A stretch of DNA of 64,000 nucleotides from Amylostereum areolatum (Eukaryota; Basidiomycota; Agaricomycetes; Russulales; Stereaceae), in NCBI GenBank assembly GCA_012932865.1, contig SAXG01000013.1, positions 62,001-126,000 on the forward strand, given 5' to 3'. Every line of letters begins with the position of its first letter. Within the stretch, counting starts at the first letter, position 1. Both the position numbers and the translations under genes were made by a program. This document shows, one piece after another, positions 29,507 through 40,818 of the stretch. The notes beneath the pieces were generated by a model. That model was given only the letters and a program-made list of their open reading frames with translations, was not told where the DNA came from and ran no database searches.

Positions 29507-31476
29507 CCCTCCTTCTTCTCCTCCACCTTCGGCTGAGCTTGAAGCGCGTCCATCACGCTTTTCCGATCTTCAGCCGACAGGCTCCTAGCCCAGGCGGTGG
29601 GCGTCTCGAACGTCTGTGCTCGAGCCTCCCGCTTTGGCGGTTCCGTGTACCGGTCCCTCCCCCACATGTCTCGGATGTTCTTCACGTCCACCCTGCAGTC
29701 CCGCACCTGGTGGCCATTCTGTCCGCAGCGGAAGCATCGCCCCTTGATGTCGACACGGTTGACGTCCATCGGCTGACCTTTGCCACCAGTGCACCGTTCC
29801 GGTTCCATCGCGGCGCCATGGGACCTGCCCCCCTTGTTGCCCATTGGACGATCCTTGTCCTTTGGGTTTTTGGTTCTGCACGGGTCCACTGCGCTGGGTC
29901 TTAAGGTCCCTCCCGCTCCTGTCGCAGACCATCGATCAGGATGATGCGCTCTTTGAGGTCCTCATATTTCTGAGGAACGTGGCCGCTGTCGTAGATGGAG
30001 TCGATGGTCCGATAGTAGACGTTGTGTTTGAGCAGCTGCATGAGGTGGATAGGGTCCTGCGCCGTGGAGTATCCTGCCTTCCTTGCGAGTTGCTCGAACT
30101 TGGCGAAAGTATTCATGGGCAGTGGTACCCTTCGTCTGTTTGAACCCGTCCAGTTCGACTGCGGCACGGTGCTGCTCATTGACGTCGGTGAAGGCCCCTT
30201 TGAGTGCTTTGTGGAAGTCCACCCAAGGCGACCATGGCCCCATTGGCCAAGTGTGCATCCTCATACTCGGCCTTCCAGGTGCGTGCTGCCTCCCCCGTCA
30301 TGTAGGTGAGAATGAAGAGGACTTTGTCCTTGTCTGTCACGAGGTCATCCTCAGCGGCTCGCATGTATTCCTCGCACGACCGCATCCAGTCATTGAAGTC
30401 CTCTCGTTTCCCAGAGAAGCCTTCAGGAGTTTTTGCGTGGACTTTCTTTCGGGGGGTCTGGCGGCGGCGGCGGCTGGGGGCACTAACAGTGACCGCAGGG
30501 GGGTTTGACGGTTTGATGGGGGGGGCCGTGACGTTGACGGTGGGGGGGTGGCAGGTTGAGGGCAGCAACAAGCACGGCAGGGATGGCGACCATCGGCCAT
30601 TTACTTCCATGAGCCAGGCCTTGTCGGTGCCGTTATTCATGTGTTGGATGGGAGAGCCAGTTTTGGCCGATGACGATGTTCCATGTTCCACCGATTTCGG
30701 TGCTGCAGTTGGTAAGTTCGGCGGGGAGAGGGGGTTGAGGGTCGGTGCGGATCCACTGGGCAGCCATGATTGGTTCGTCGAGGTCGGAGAAGTCTTCGTC
30801 GGTGACAGGCGGTAGGGCGGAGGCGGCGATGAGGTTGAAGTCGGCTTCAGTGAGGTCGTCTTGGCTTTCGTTGGCGAAGTACCAACTGATGCCACTTGTT
30901 TGGGTTGCTACGAAGGCAACTTCGACAGTGGTGTCTCCGAGTTGGACAAAGAAGTCGTTTCCCTCGTTCAGTGAAGCCTAGAGGGAGGGGATATATGTAG
31001 CAGTTTTCGTCCTCAACATCGGTGTCGGAGTCCAGACTGGAGTCGGAGCCGTTGAGTCCGAACGAGGGAATTGTTTATAAGTGGGTGAGGTCGATGACCT
31101 CTGGCTGGGTGAGGTCGATGACCTCTGGCTCTGGTGTGGGGCTGGGGGTGTTGCCTGGTGTAAGGAGGCGGTGGGTGTGTCGAGTGTCCACTGGTATTTT
31201 CTCGTTGGGCGCGTAGAAGGTTTTTGGGGGTTGCTCGAGTTTTGTAGCGGTAGGTGACGTATGGGCAGGAGTAGACGTAGAGGTTTCCGTTCCTTGTTCG
31301 CTTATTTTGAGGCGATAGAAGTGGACGTCTATGATGGAGTCTTCAAGTTCTTCTACGCCGAGGCGACCTTCCAATTGTGCCAGGCCCAAGGGTCTTTAGA
31401 TTCGTTGATGAGGGAGATTGATAGTGTCGTGGCTGATGGGGATGAATTCTTGTACTTGCGAGCGCCAATCTTCCAT
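29500..31476 (-). pseudogene. T2 gag, broken by stops and frameshifts
   Basis: Probable start at ATG 31476 (MEDWRSQVQEFIPIS). The frame meets TAA at 31396-31398 and a stop at 31075. Coding then continues in other frames: NDFFVQLGDTTVEVAFVAT near 30950; a retrotransposon gag capsid, GFSGKREDFNDWMRSCEEY and FILTYMTGEAARTWKAEYED, near 30420-30260; ELDGFKQTKGTTAHEYFRQV near 30150; and a zinc knuckle, CFRCGQNGHQVRDC, near 29740. At least four frame changes separate these parts. No single gag product can be made, in contrast to the intact pol. Confidence 0.85.
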
Positions 31477-31952
31477 GCACGAGCCCCCAGTCGAAATGGT
31501 TACTCTGTGCGGCAAGGGAAGATTTTGTCGAGGGAGGGTGGTTCTGTTATGAGATCGCAAGACGGTCTGGCCTCAGTCTTCTCGACCTGTTGGCTGTCTC
31601 TTCGTCTAGGGGACACGAGCCCAAAGACTTCCTAAACCGCTTTCCTTTCGCCGCTTTTACTCGTTTCCTACACCAAAGGTGCACCTTCTACTGTCACCTC
31701 TGAGCTTTCAACTCCTGGTATTGGAGGAGTCTCGAGTAGGTGTAACGTTTCGAGGAAACGTCAGTCGGCACCGGTATACGTGCGCACGACCACAATGTCA
31801 GGGGTAACGAGTCGCGTTACTCTGGGGGCACCGGTCTAGGGCGGGCACGGGGGAAGAACAAGGTCAGTACCAGACGGGGTACTACTACTACTACGCTACA
31901 GTACGTAGGGACGGTCGTAGGGTGGTGCAAGAGTAAACAGATCTCGAGCTTA
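31477..31952 (-). other. T2 5' leader
   Basis: Untranslated leader between the 5' LTR and the gag start. Immediately after the LTR the minus strand reads TAAGCTCGAGATCTG, not the TGG-type start of a common tRNA primer site, so priming is unclear. A (TAC/GTA)-rich run lies near 31875-31900. The part next to the LTR recurs, badly degraded, at 48790-48901. Confidence 0.7.
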
Positions 31953-32412
31953 TGTCAGCAACGACTAGTGCGACAAGCACCAAGTTACGACACAGCTGAC
32001 TAGAAGATGAGGACGACAGAGGGGAGCCGATCAGACCACGGCGACAGACGAGGGAAAGCAAGCAAAGTCGGTAGAATTGACTAGCTCGAGATAAGGGATA
32101 TGTACAGTGAGAGCGAGCCTTATATACACAAGAGGAGAGAGACTTAGGTAAGCAACCGATACACGGCGATCAGTAAGCAGACCTAGTATAAGTAAGCAGT
32201 CGTATGTAAAGAGCACAGCATGAGTCAGTATTGTACAGCATGAGTCAAGGGAAAGGAGTCAGACCCGGGCCGAGATGAGTCACGTGGGCTCGGGTGGGAT
32301 ATAGATGAACCGTGGTCCGGGCCCAAAGTGGAGCCGGACCGGTGATAAGCCAATAAGTCCTAAGCGTGTAACCGATGTAAAGTAAAAAGAAAATTATAGA
32401 CCGTTCATGACA
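31953..32412 (-). repeat. 5' LTR of T2
   Basis: 460 bp, the partner of 24877-25335, with a TATA motif (TGTATATAAGG in sense) near 32120. Sequence beyond 32412 is not T1-A. Confidence 0.95.
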
Positions 32413-34160
32413 CGGGGTTACGTCGGGCCAGAAGGGGGCCTGGGTATCAGGGGAGCTCGACGTCCTCGGGGGACTGACGAGGACCTTGTCCTCATCGACC
32501 ACGGCGCGGATTGGTTGTTGTCGACGAGAATGGTTGGTGCTTCATCTTTTGTCTTCGTCATCGCTTCTCGTCCTGCATCTGAGTAACCCGCGCTCTGACG
32601 CCCAAAGTGAGGATCGAGCACAGGTAAGAAGGCGGAAATGGAAAGGACGGAACGTTTGCGCAGAGGGAGCCTGGTAAGGCAGCGCTTGGACGTTGAAGCG
32701 TGAAGGGACTCGGAAGGGACTTGTATGCCGTCGCAAAATCTCGCATGTTTGGTTTCTATTCTAGCCGGACCGATGCAGCCGGAGCGCGTGGTTTGGCGAC
32801 CACGCCGCCCCCTGTTCGGGGACCTTTGTGAGGTTCTTCAAAGCAGCCTATAGTGCCTCTTGTAGTTTCAGCGCCGGTCCTCGGTCACCTGCGAACAGCC
32901 TTCGGTAATCCCATTCAGGCAGAAAACTCGGCGGACCAACTATCCACATGATCCTCATATCTCTCAGGTGGTAAGCTTGTAACGCAACCGACAAGAGCAG
33001 GGGACAAAACAGTGTACCGTGTACGAGCATAGTAGAAGTTGCCTGCATGCCTGAAACATTCACGGGCATCCTGTTGACAGCTGGGCGGACCTACCTGGCA
33101 AAAGATGTTTGATACGAGGGATACGAGGGAGGGGGGAGGGGGCAAAGGAGCAGCGGCTGGAGACGTACTGAAATATCCCCGCCAAAGCTCAAAAGAGAGG
33201 CCCGTCAGTTCGTTCATTTTTGTTGGTTTGTTGAACACGGATCGGGAGTTGTACGCACCCCATATGGCGTTCCCATTGCAGATTCAATGGTAAGCTCTCC
33301 GAGTGCCTATACAAAAGCGAAGTGCTCACCGTACCGATGCTTGATGTGGAAGTCCGTGTGCTCATCTTCGTTGATAGTCTTGCTAGTGAGCATATCATTG
33401 AATATTTTGCGCAGTTTAGGTTAGATGCGCGTATGTCGCAAGAGAAGAGGGTGAGCAAAAAAGCGAGAAAAAACAGAACAACCAAGTCAACGCCCCCCGT
33501 GAACAGAACCCAACAGAACCAGAAAGAGGACGAAACACCCCGCCGCACTTAAGGCTCGTTCCTTATACCGCCCAAACACGCAACGTGCACCACGAACACA
33601 GTAGCTATAACCGCTCCTTATCTTCCGTCTCAACCAACTCCCACCACTTGGTGGGTAAAAACCCCCCCCCAAGGACCCTACGCCAACCTATGTTGCACAA
33701 CCTTGGTAACTCTCAGAGAGATTTTTACCTTCGGCAAAAATTTTTCTCGCCTCCTTCCACTTCGGGCTTGATTTAACAAAGGCTCACCACCTTCCGACCG
33801 AAACACGAGTTGGATTTTTACACGTATATGCGCCATACAGAGTTCTCTAACCCTACCCCTACTGTCATGCCTGTTCGCAGAGGGTTGGTGCGTCAACGTT
33901 TACGACGACCGACAGGACGCAGCTATCGCCATCTCAGACGCCCGACTAACTTTCCATCACAGGACGCACAAACGGCCCCATGTGTAATTTTGTATGTATT
34001 TAGCACGCTCAGTGGCGGAAAACAAGAACAGTCGCAGCATCACTAAGTGGGTGTCAAACCAAGCTGGGGGGGCGACGAACGCTGGCGCTTCATGTCTCAA
34101 GCATACCGCTCTGTCATTACTCGCGATAACCGCTGCGTGGCGACAACGCTGGGATAGAAT
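32413..34160. other. Intergenic, no supported gene
   Basis: I see no recognisable gene. A plus-strand frame at 33322-33552 contains VRVLIFVDSLASEHIIEYFA, and a GTAAGC donor lies near 33290. These could be the edge of an unrecognised spliced gene, but no further exons are convincing. Confidence 0.4.
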
Positions 34161-35720
34161 GTGAATGGTGGAGCAGCGTCCTGTCACCTGGGGCTATCGA
34201 GAAAAGCTTTCTGGGTCGTTCAGAAGTCAGACCCCTCCGGGGGGCCATGTGACTACCGCCGCGCCCGCTACTTCTCTCGACTACTACGTGCCACAAATCG
34301 ACTTTCCATATTCCCCGCATCGCCCCATCGCCCTTACCTCTCCCCTCCCCCCCTTTCAACCCCCAGCGGCACCTCAAACCCCCGAAATCCCACCCTCCTC
34401 CCCCTCCTCCTCCTCCTCCCCGTTCCACGCTCAGCGTACAACGATGTGTGTACGCGGCAGGTTCCCCCACGAGCGACTCCCACAACGCGCGGCGCTATCC
34501 CTACTCGTTCCCCGACCGCCTCGCTCGTCCGCACTATTTCCCCCTTTCCCACACACTCGCCCGCCGCCCCCCACAGATCGAACCTCCTGTCACGCCCTTC
34601 CACCCCGCACGCCCGTGCGTCGACGAACCTTAGAAACGCGAGCGGCGCCTCGGCGTGGCGGCACGAAGGGTACACTCTTCCTCGCGCGATCTCGAGGGCC
34701 CTATTTGTCGCCAGGTTGGGGGAGGGGGATGGGGGTGCAGGATTTTTTTTTGAATTTGAGAAGCGAGGAGAGTAAGCGGGGACGGCGGGACCTCACCCGA
34801 TGCTAGTCCGCCAGGCACTTACCGCCAGTTTTGCCTCGGTACGGAGTACGTCACAGTTTTTCTTAGCGCATCGCGGGGGGGAAGGCGGGTCGAAATGCGA
34901 GTCGCGTGGGCGGGAAGTAGCTCGTGCCACGTAGGAAGCAGTTTTGGGCTGCGGCGGGGACAGCATTTGTGATAAGTGGACGAAGAAGGCGCCCTATCCG
35001 CAGGGTGGGTGGTCGTTTAGTATGGTCGGGGCGGACGCCACACGCATCGATTTGGTGACCGTGAAGGCGGGACTGTTGTCGTCGGCGTCTCTGTTGGGTG
35101 GAATCCTAGGAGACCCGAATGCTGGAATGGTGGGGAGAAGTGGGTATGGAAGCCTTTGAGGGCCGTCTTTCGTCTTGACACGATGTTCGCGATCGGGGGA
35201 CGGTGGCTCGATTATGCAATCGCTAGGGAGGGTGGAGCAGAGGCCGTACGGGTTGGGGGAAGAGGTCTCGGTGTTCTTTGTTTGCGGCCTGTAGGCCTCA
35301 TATCAGTCCCTTTGATGATCGCGTCCTCGTCTATAGCGGGCGCAATACTACGAAAGGAGACCGATAAACGCACACAGGACGAATGCAGGTGTCTCGCCTG
35401 GCCCCCCCCCCCCCGAGCCCATCCATTCGTCACAAACCGCCGATCACGAGTGTATCCGCACCCTAAAACACGATCGCACGCCAGTGGCGGGACAGAACTC
35501 AACCTCGTCGTGGACGGTGCGGTGACGCCCACGCGAAAACTCGATCCGAACACGAACAGGCCCATTAGTAAACTCATACCGCACAATCAAAACCCCTCTG
35601 CATTCTCCAGAATCATCCACCATCAACAACGCCGGTTTTTTTCTGAATCAACCATACCCGCTCACACTCGGCATCCCCACCATCGACAACCACAAGCCAC
35701 TATCAAACCACGCATCATGA
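34161..35720. other. GC-rich stretch without supported gene
   Basis: Pyrimidine-rich blocks (34320-34420) and a C13-class homopolymer near 35402 dominate. ORFs on both strands are long only because AT-rich stops are rare at this composition; they are Pro/Ser/Arg-rich and lack motifs. Confidence 0.45.
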
Positions 35721-36823
35721 TCATGAGCTGGGCCTCCCTCCCCCAAACGTCCGCCGCAACCAACTGACTGCCACCCCGAGCGCTTCGCCCGTCCCCGCCG
35801 GCTTGCTCCGCTTCTTCAGCACGCGGCCGCCGCCCGCGCCCGCCACAACCGACTGTGCCCTCGAACGCGGGTCCTCTCTGCTCGGCCTCGCGTTCACGGG
35901 CGGCGCGGAGGCCACCTGCGTGAGGGCCTCGCGGGGGCAGTTGGACTTGCTATTCTGGGTGGGAGACGTGGGCGAGTTTGAGAGAGGCCGCTGATCGGGC
36001 GGAGGGGGCGCGAGGCGGGGGCGAAGAGTGGTGGGACGTTAGATAGGGTGCGAGAGCGTCGAGGGCATGCGAGAGATGCGAGCCGGCTCTCGAGCGCTGT
36101 TTCGTTGCTGGACCTGCGCCGGGGCGCTGGTGGCCTGGGCGACGACTCCATACTGGGCCTTCGACTGGCGGACAGGGGGAGGGGTTTAGGTGGGGCTTGA
36201 GGCGGGCGGTGGTGAGGCGGTGGAAGTGGACTGAGACTGGAGGGGGACGTGCGCGAGGGGCACCTCTCGTGCCCGGAAGTGGTGCACGGAGACGGTCCCG
36301 AGGACAGGCGTGGGGCGGTGGCGGGACGGCCGCCGGGGTGGCGCCGCGGTGCGCGCGCTGGTTGAGGTGGGGGTGGGCTGCGGGGGGGGTTACGGTGGGG
36401 CGTTTGTGACGTGCGGGCGTGCCGCGATCGCGTCTGGGGGAGCGCTCGGCGGGGGGTTTTCCATATAACTTCGGGGGCGGCAATGGCGGGCGCGGCGTGG
36501 TCGAAGGATGTCGGGGCGCACATGGTGATGGGGGGAATGGGGAAGCGACTTAGAGAGATCATGGTTGTGGATACGGATACGGCGACGGAAGATATAGCGT
36601 CGTCACTGGTGAGTTGTGCCTGGGGTCCCAGTCCCGTTTCCCCCATCTCCCTCGCCCCCCTACTTCGTGGCCATTCCCGGTAAGCATACGCGACGTCTGT
36701 GCCACTCATATCAGCTGATATGTGCGCGTCTTCGAGAAACGCCAGCGTTTGCCATGCCGGTGTATGGTACATCACCAGATGTTCTGCGCGTCCGCCGTAG
36801 TTCATTACGCATATCAGGCGCAC
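35721..36823 (-). CDS. Hypothetical proline-rich ORFs, unrecognised
   Basis: Two minus-strand frames may be exons of one gene. The larger (36823-35894) is Pro/Arg/Ser-rich with SNETALESRLASLACPRRS near 36090. The smaller (35915-35721) contains AGAGGGRVLKKRSKPAGTGE and ends before a stop near 35721. No domain is visible, and the composition alone would allow ORFs this long by chance. Confidence 0.2.
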
Positions 36824-37824
36824 CAGAGAAAAACAATTCCAGGGATGTTCCTAAGTTAGAGCGTGGATGTTAGGAACGATACGAGCAAGATTTCGTTGAG
36901 TGAGAAGACTAGGGAAGAAGGGGAAGGCGACTGCGGAGGACTGAAATACCGTATCACGGTGATGCGGCGTACGACGCTCCGTTACAGCAGCAAATCGACG
37001 CGGTCGGATGTACATTCCCATCATTACCCATCGACCATCCCGAGCAATAAGCAAGTACAAGTGGCACTCTAACTGCAGAACTACGCAGGCAGCCACGTTC
37101 CGCAACTCAACGCCTCACGAGCTTTCCCTTCATCCCCGCCCAGCCAGTCCCGCCCCCTCCCCGCCCGTCGCCTTCTCCTTCTCCTCCCCCCCCTCCCCTC
37201 CTTTGAACGTCGCCATGCCCTGGAAGATCCGCCTGTCTCCCCAGCCCGCCCCCCTCTTCTTCCTTCATCCTTCCTCAGCAACCCTACCTCGCATGCCCGT
37301 GCTCTTGCCAGCCGCGTCCTCCTCTTTTGTCCACCCCTCCTCATCAGGCGCGGAAAAATATCGGTTTCGGGGCGGCGGGCGGGGGGGGCGGCCGGGACTC
37401 GCGAACGTCCGCCACCGCTAGCGCGGAGATGCCGTAGGCCCATGCCTGATGCTCAGAGCCCTCCCCTCCCTTCCACTCCACCCGAATGTCGTCCCTAAAG
37501 CCCGCTACGAGCGTGAACCCGCGCTGGTGGGGCGGGTACCGCCCCGTTCCGACATCCCGTGCGTGATGGCGGCCTGAGGACTCCGGTCGCGCGGTCTGCG
37601 CGCGGAACAGCGCGGAGCGAGGCCAGGCGGGCGTTGTTTCGAGGTGCCTCGCATTGTCAGATCGCGCTTCGCGCTCGGGTCGGACCGGGCGCGCCCTTCG
37701 GAGACGGTGGCCACGTCCAGATGCGCGGGCGGGGCTACGAGCGGGTCGTGGACCTCCGCTATGCGCGCGTACGGCCGGCGATGCGCATGCGCGGGTGCAC
37801 TAGCGCGTGCGCGATCGTCCTTCG

Positions 37825-39027
37825 TCATGGGCGTGATCGGATCGATCCCTGACGTACGGCTGGGACGCTGGGCGCGGGGCGGGCCGGTCGGGTGCGGGAT
37901 GCTGGGTGGGGGCGATGTATTTTGGCGGAGGCGAAGAAGGGCGGGATGCTCCGCCGGGCTGGCGATAGTGGGGTAGCATGAGCGGGAGGGGGGGAGATTG
38001 ATGGCTGCGGCGGAGAGGTGCGGGGATCGTGTGGAGAGATGGGCCCATAGTCGGGAAGGACTAATCGGGTGCCAAGCTCCCCCGCGGAACGTAGGGCGCT
38101 TCCAACCGACTGGCGCGGGTTCAGCAGTTCGAAGCACCGCGACGAATCGTGGTCGACGTCGTGGTTGTGTTGGCGTCTAAGTCGCCTTGGTCTTGGCGAA
38201 GGGCTTTGGAGGGGGAGTCTGCGCGTCGTCCGCGAAGAATGGCGGTTGACTCGTCGGCGTCGAGCTCCGCGTCGGCGTACTCCGCCTCGTGCGGGCGTGT
38301 GCACGTGTCCGTTTGGCGGGAATCCGCTGGAAACCGTCGTGGCGCGCGAAGGCGGGGAGGGGACTGTGTTGGACGGGGGGACGGTGTGGCGGTCGAGCAG
38401 TGTGGGTCGTTCGGAGAAGAACGGTCCGAGCGGTGGCCTTCGGTGGGACGAGCGGTGGCTGCGGTGGGGAGGAGCGACCGCGTGGCGGGGCGTGAGCCCT
38501 GCGGACGCGTGCTGGTCCTCTGGAGGGGGTGTAGGCGAGGGGGTTTGGATCGGTGTGGCGGGGGCTTCTGGGGTACGACCAGCCGGATTGGACGCGAGGG
38601 CCGTTCGCAATTGGCTTGGGCTTTTGGGCGCGTGCCTTCGGGTGCGGGCTGGGTGATCGGGAGGCGCGGGGGCGTCCATGGAAAAAAGTGGCTGGGGTGC
38701 AGTAGGAGGCCTCGATGGCTTTGGGCGCGCACATGGGTACGACAGAGTGATGGAGGAGGAGGAGGAAAAATTAGTAGGAGCGGGACGGTCGCGTCCCTTG
38801 AAGATACGGTGTCCGTACTCGTGGATGATGCTTGTGGCAAAAGGAAGGGGTTTGGGAGCCGGGCCAGACGTTTTTCCGTCCCCGTGCCTCCGAGGCTTAA
38901 CCAAACCTCTAATCCAGCTACGTACGCGCGCCCGCTTCCCGTGCTTGCTATCCTCATTCCTAGGACCTTTGGCCCCGCACCCCCCCTGCTCCCATTCCGG
39001 CCCCCTCGTCATCCCACCACACTCCAC
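37825..39027 (-). CDS. Hypothetical proline/arginine-rich ORF, unrecognised
   Basis: A 400-residue minus-strand frame, Pro/Arg/His-rich with no recognisable domain. A second frame over 38290-38121 has a more ordinary composition (AEYADAELDADESTAILRGR), so the true exon structure may switch frames. Opposite-strand ORFs of similar length exist. Listed only because it is the longest open frame in this island. Confidence 0.18.
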   Translation of the reverse strand: MECGGMTRGPEWEQGGCGAKGPRNEDSKHGKRARVRSWIRGLVKPRRHGDGKTSGPAPKPLPFATSIIHEYGHRIFKGRDRPAPTNFSSSSSITLSYPCARPKPSRPPTAPQPLFSMDAPAPPDHPARTRRHAPKSPSQLRTALASNPAGRTPEAPATPIQTPSPTPPPEDQHASAGLTPRHAVAPPHRSHRSSHRRPPLGPFFSERPTLLDRHTVPPSNTVPSPPSRATTVSSGFPPNGHVHTPARGGVRRRGARRRRVNRHSSRTTRRLPLQSPSPRPRRLRRQHNHDVDHDSSRCFELLNPRQSVGSALRSAGELGTRLVLPDYGPISPHDPRTSPPQPSISPPPAHATPLSPARRSIPPFFASAKIHRPHPASRTRPARPAPSVPAVRQGSIRSRP

Positions 39028-39834
39028 TCCCCGACCGGAAACTCAACGGGGAGATAGCTTGGAGTGACCCGAGTGGTGACGCCTTCCTCGTCCCTTGTTC
39101 TTGAATCGATTCACCATCGCGCGTGATACTACGCCGTCGTACGTCCGTGGAAACTTGTAAAATCTCGTGCAAGTTAGAAGGTTTGGAAGAGGGATCGCGA
39201 CGGTCTAGCTCGCTGTTGCCTATTGAAAATCGGAAGTGAGCGTTTGCTGCGGAAGGATGATCGCATTGGGAGACTCTGGAGGGGGAAGAGGCGGGAGGAG
39301 GAGATAGCGGTGCGGGGGACAGGAACGCGATTGCAGTGGTTCCGCGGAGGGGGGGGAATCGAGCCTTTACAAAGTTGCACGTTGATGCGAAAACCCCGCG
39401 CGCCCTCTACTTGACCCCAACAGAAACTCGTAAAAGGAGACTACGGATTGAAAAGATTGCGTCTTGAAGTGCTAGAATGGTATAATACACTCAGATCTTG
39501 ATGTGATTCACAGTGAAGCTATCGTGAGACTCCGTGGTTATGAAGTCGTTAGTATTTCAGGTCTCGTCTCTTATTAGAGATCATTGGGTCGTAATCCGAT
39601 CGGGCCCACCGCGCCAAACCAACAGCTTGAGCTCCAAATCCGCACAGAAAAGCAACGGTTCTGGACAGTCTAGTCGCCAGGAAAATCACATCGTCCCCCG
39701 TCGTCAGCTTTCGCTTCGCCCCCACTAAACAACCCACCATACCCCCCCCCGCTTTCTTTCCCGCTCCCGCGAAGACGACGACGACGTGGGCGACACCCGC
39801 CGCGTCGCCATGTGCGGACGCGCCTCTCCCTTCC

Positions 39835-40818
39835 TCAACCGGTCTCGGCTTCCCCGGCCTGCGCCTTCGACAGGCGTCCCCGCGCGGCTGACAAGCCCTC
39901 CCCGTACCCGGAGCTCGTCTCGTCCTCGCTCGAGGCGGGTCGAACGACTACGCGTCCGAACGTTAGGAGCCCGAGTCGGAGTCGGCGGTCTCGGCCCAGA
40001 CGAGGGGGGAGGGGCGCGGGGGCCGTCCGGATGAAGTGCGGCGGGGGCAGGCGTTGCCCTCTGGGAGGCGGGAGGCTATCTGGGTGCTTGGTGTAGGGTG
40101 GCGGGACTTTCTGGCTGAAAGACGGGTCGTTCCGCTGGTCGGTTCGGGTGGAAGGAGAAGGGCTCGGTTTCGGGGTCGCGTAAAGGCGCACGGTAACGGA
40201 CGTTTTGAATGCATACATTGTCTGATGGGGCTTGAGGGGTCGACGAGGCCCGGGGCGGCTTGGTCGGACGATGGCAAGCTGAGCATGACGAACGGGGTGC
40301 TTAGGGCCGGTCGTAGTCCTTGCGCTCGTCGTCTGGTGCGGAAGGGTGTTTGAACACGCTCGGCCCGAACGTCTGAGCCTGGGCAGGGGACGCGGGTGAC
40401 GGCGCGGACGGCAGCGAGGCGAGGACGACGTTTTTCCGGACCTGCCTCGCTGAAGTACGGGTCGGACGGGGAAGGCCAGGAGTTTTCCTCGGCTTGAACC
40501 GGCTTTCTGATCGCCAAGACAAGCGGCCGAGTCAGAGGGTGCGCCGGCCTCCGCGACGACGCGGGCGGGGGACGGGGGCCGTGGGCATGAATGCTGAGGG
40601 ACGTTGAGGGGATCCGCCGCACATATCGTTGGGAAGGTACGGCCCGAGTCCTTCTTGGTCAGCCAGATAAGTGATCGCGGGGCCTCGTTTCTGCGGGAGG
40701 GCGGTCCCATGAAACCGGATGTTCGAGAGGCGACGGCGACGGTCGGAAGCTGCGCTGTTCCAGTCGCGTGCGGTGCGACAGGACGCGACGACGGTGGCTC
40801 GACCGGAAAGAACGTCAA
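39835..40818 (-). CDS. Hypothetical proline/arginine-rich ORF, unrecognised
   Basis: A 327-residue minus-strand frame starting MTFFPVEPPSSRP and ending with SSEDETSSGYGEGLSAARG, the only part with an ordinary acidic/polar mix. No motif recognised. The stretch 40819-41900 beyond it holds short ORFs on both strands with no support. Confidence 0.18.
   Translation of the reverse strand: MTFFPVEPPSSRPVAPHATGTAQLPTVAVASRTSGFMGPPSRRNEAPRSLIWLTKKDSGRTFPTICAADPLNVPQHSCPRPPSPARVVAEAGAPSDSAACLGDQKAGSSRGKLLAFPVRPVLQRGRSGKTSSSPRCRPRRHPRPLPRLRRSGRACSNTLPHQTTSARTTTGPKHPVRHAQLAIVRPSRPGPRRPLKPHQTMYAFKTSVTVRLYATPKPSPSPSTRTDQRNDPSFSQKVPPPYTKHPDSLPPPRGQRLPPPHFIRTAPAPLPPRLGRDRRLRLGLLTFGRVVVRPASSEDETSSGYGEGLSAARGRLSKAQAGEAETG

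Larger units (their letters stand above)
24877..32412 (-). mobile_element. Full-length Ty3 chromovirus T2
   Basis: A 7.5-kb element on the minus strand with two LTRs (32412-31953 and 25335-24877) that differ by only a few percent, mostly small indels, so it is young. Internal order is leader, gag (broken), pol (intact), then a polypurine tract AAGGAAGGGGTGA (25348-25336) next to the 3' LTR. Pol ends in a chromodomain, which defines chromoviruses. The bases flanking the two LTRs (CCGAT on the left, CGGGG on the right) do not form a duplication. Flanking T1-A sequence is present only on the left. Confidence 0.95.

Noticed and set aside
31930..31952. tRNA primer-binding site after the T2 5' LTR
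   Set aside because: The first bases (TAAGCTCGAG in sense) match no common tRNA 3' end known to me, so I do not annotate one.
36000..40600. Tandem duplication of one gene giving the three proline-rich ORFs
   Set aside because: I compared the three by eye and saw similar composition but no shared sequence blocks.
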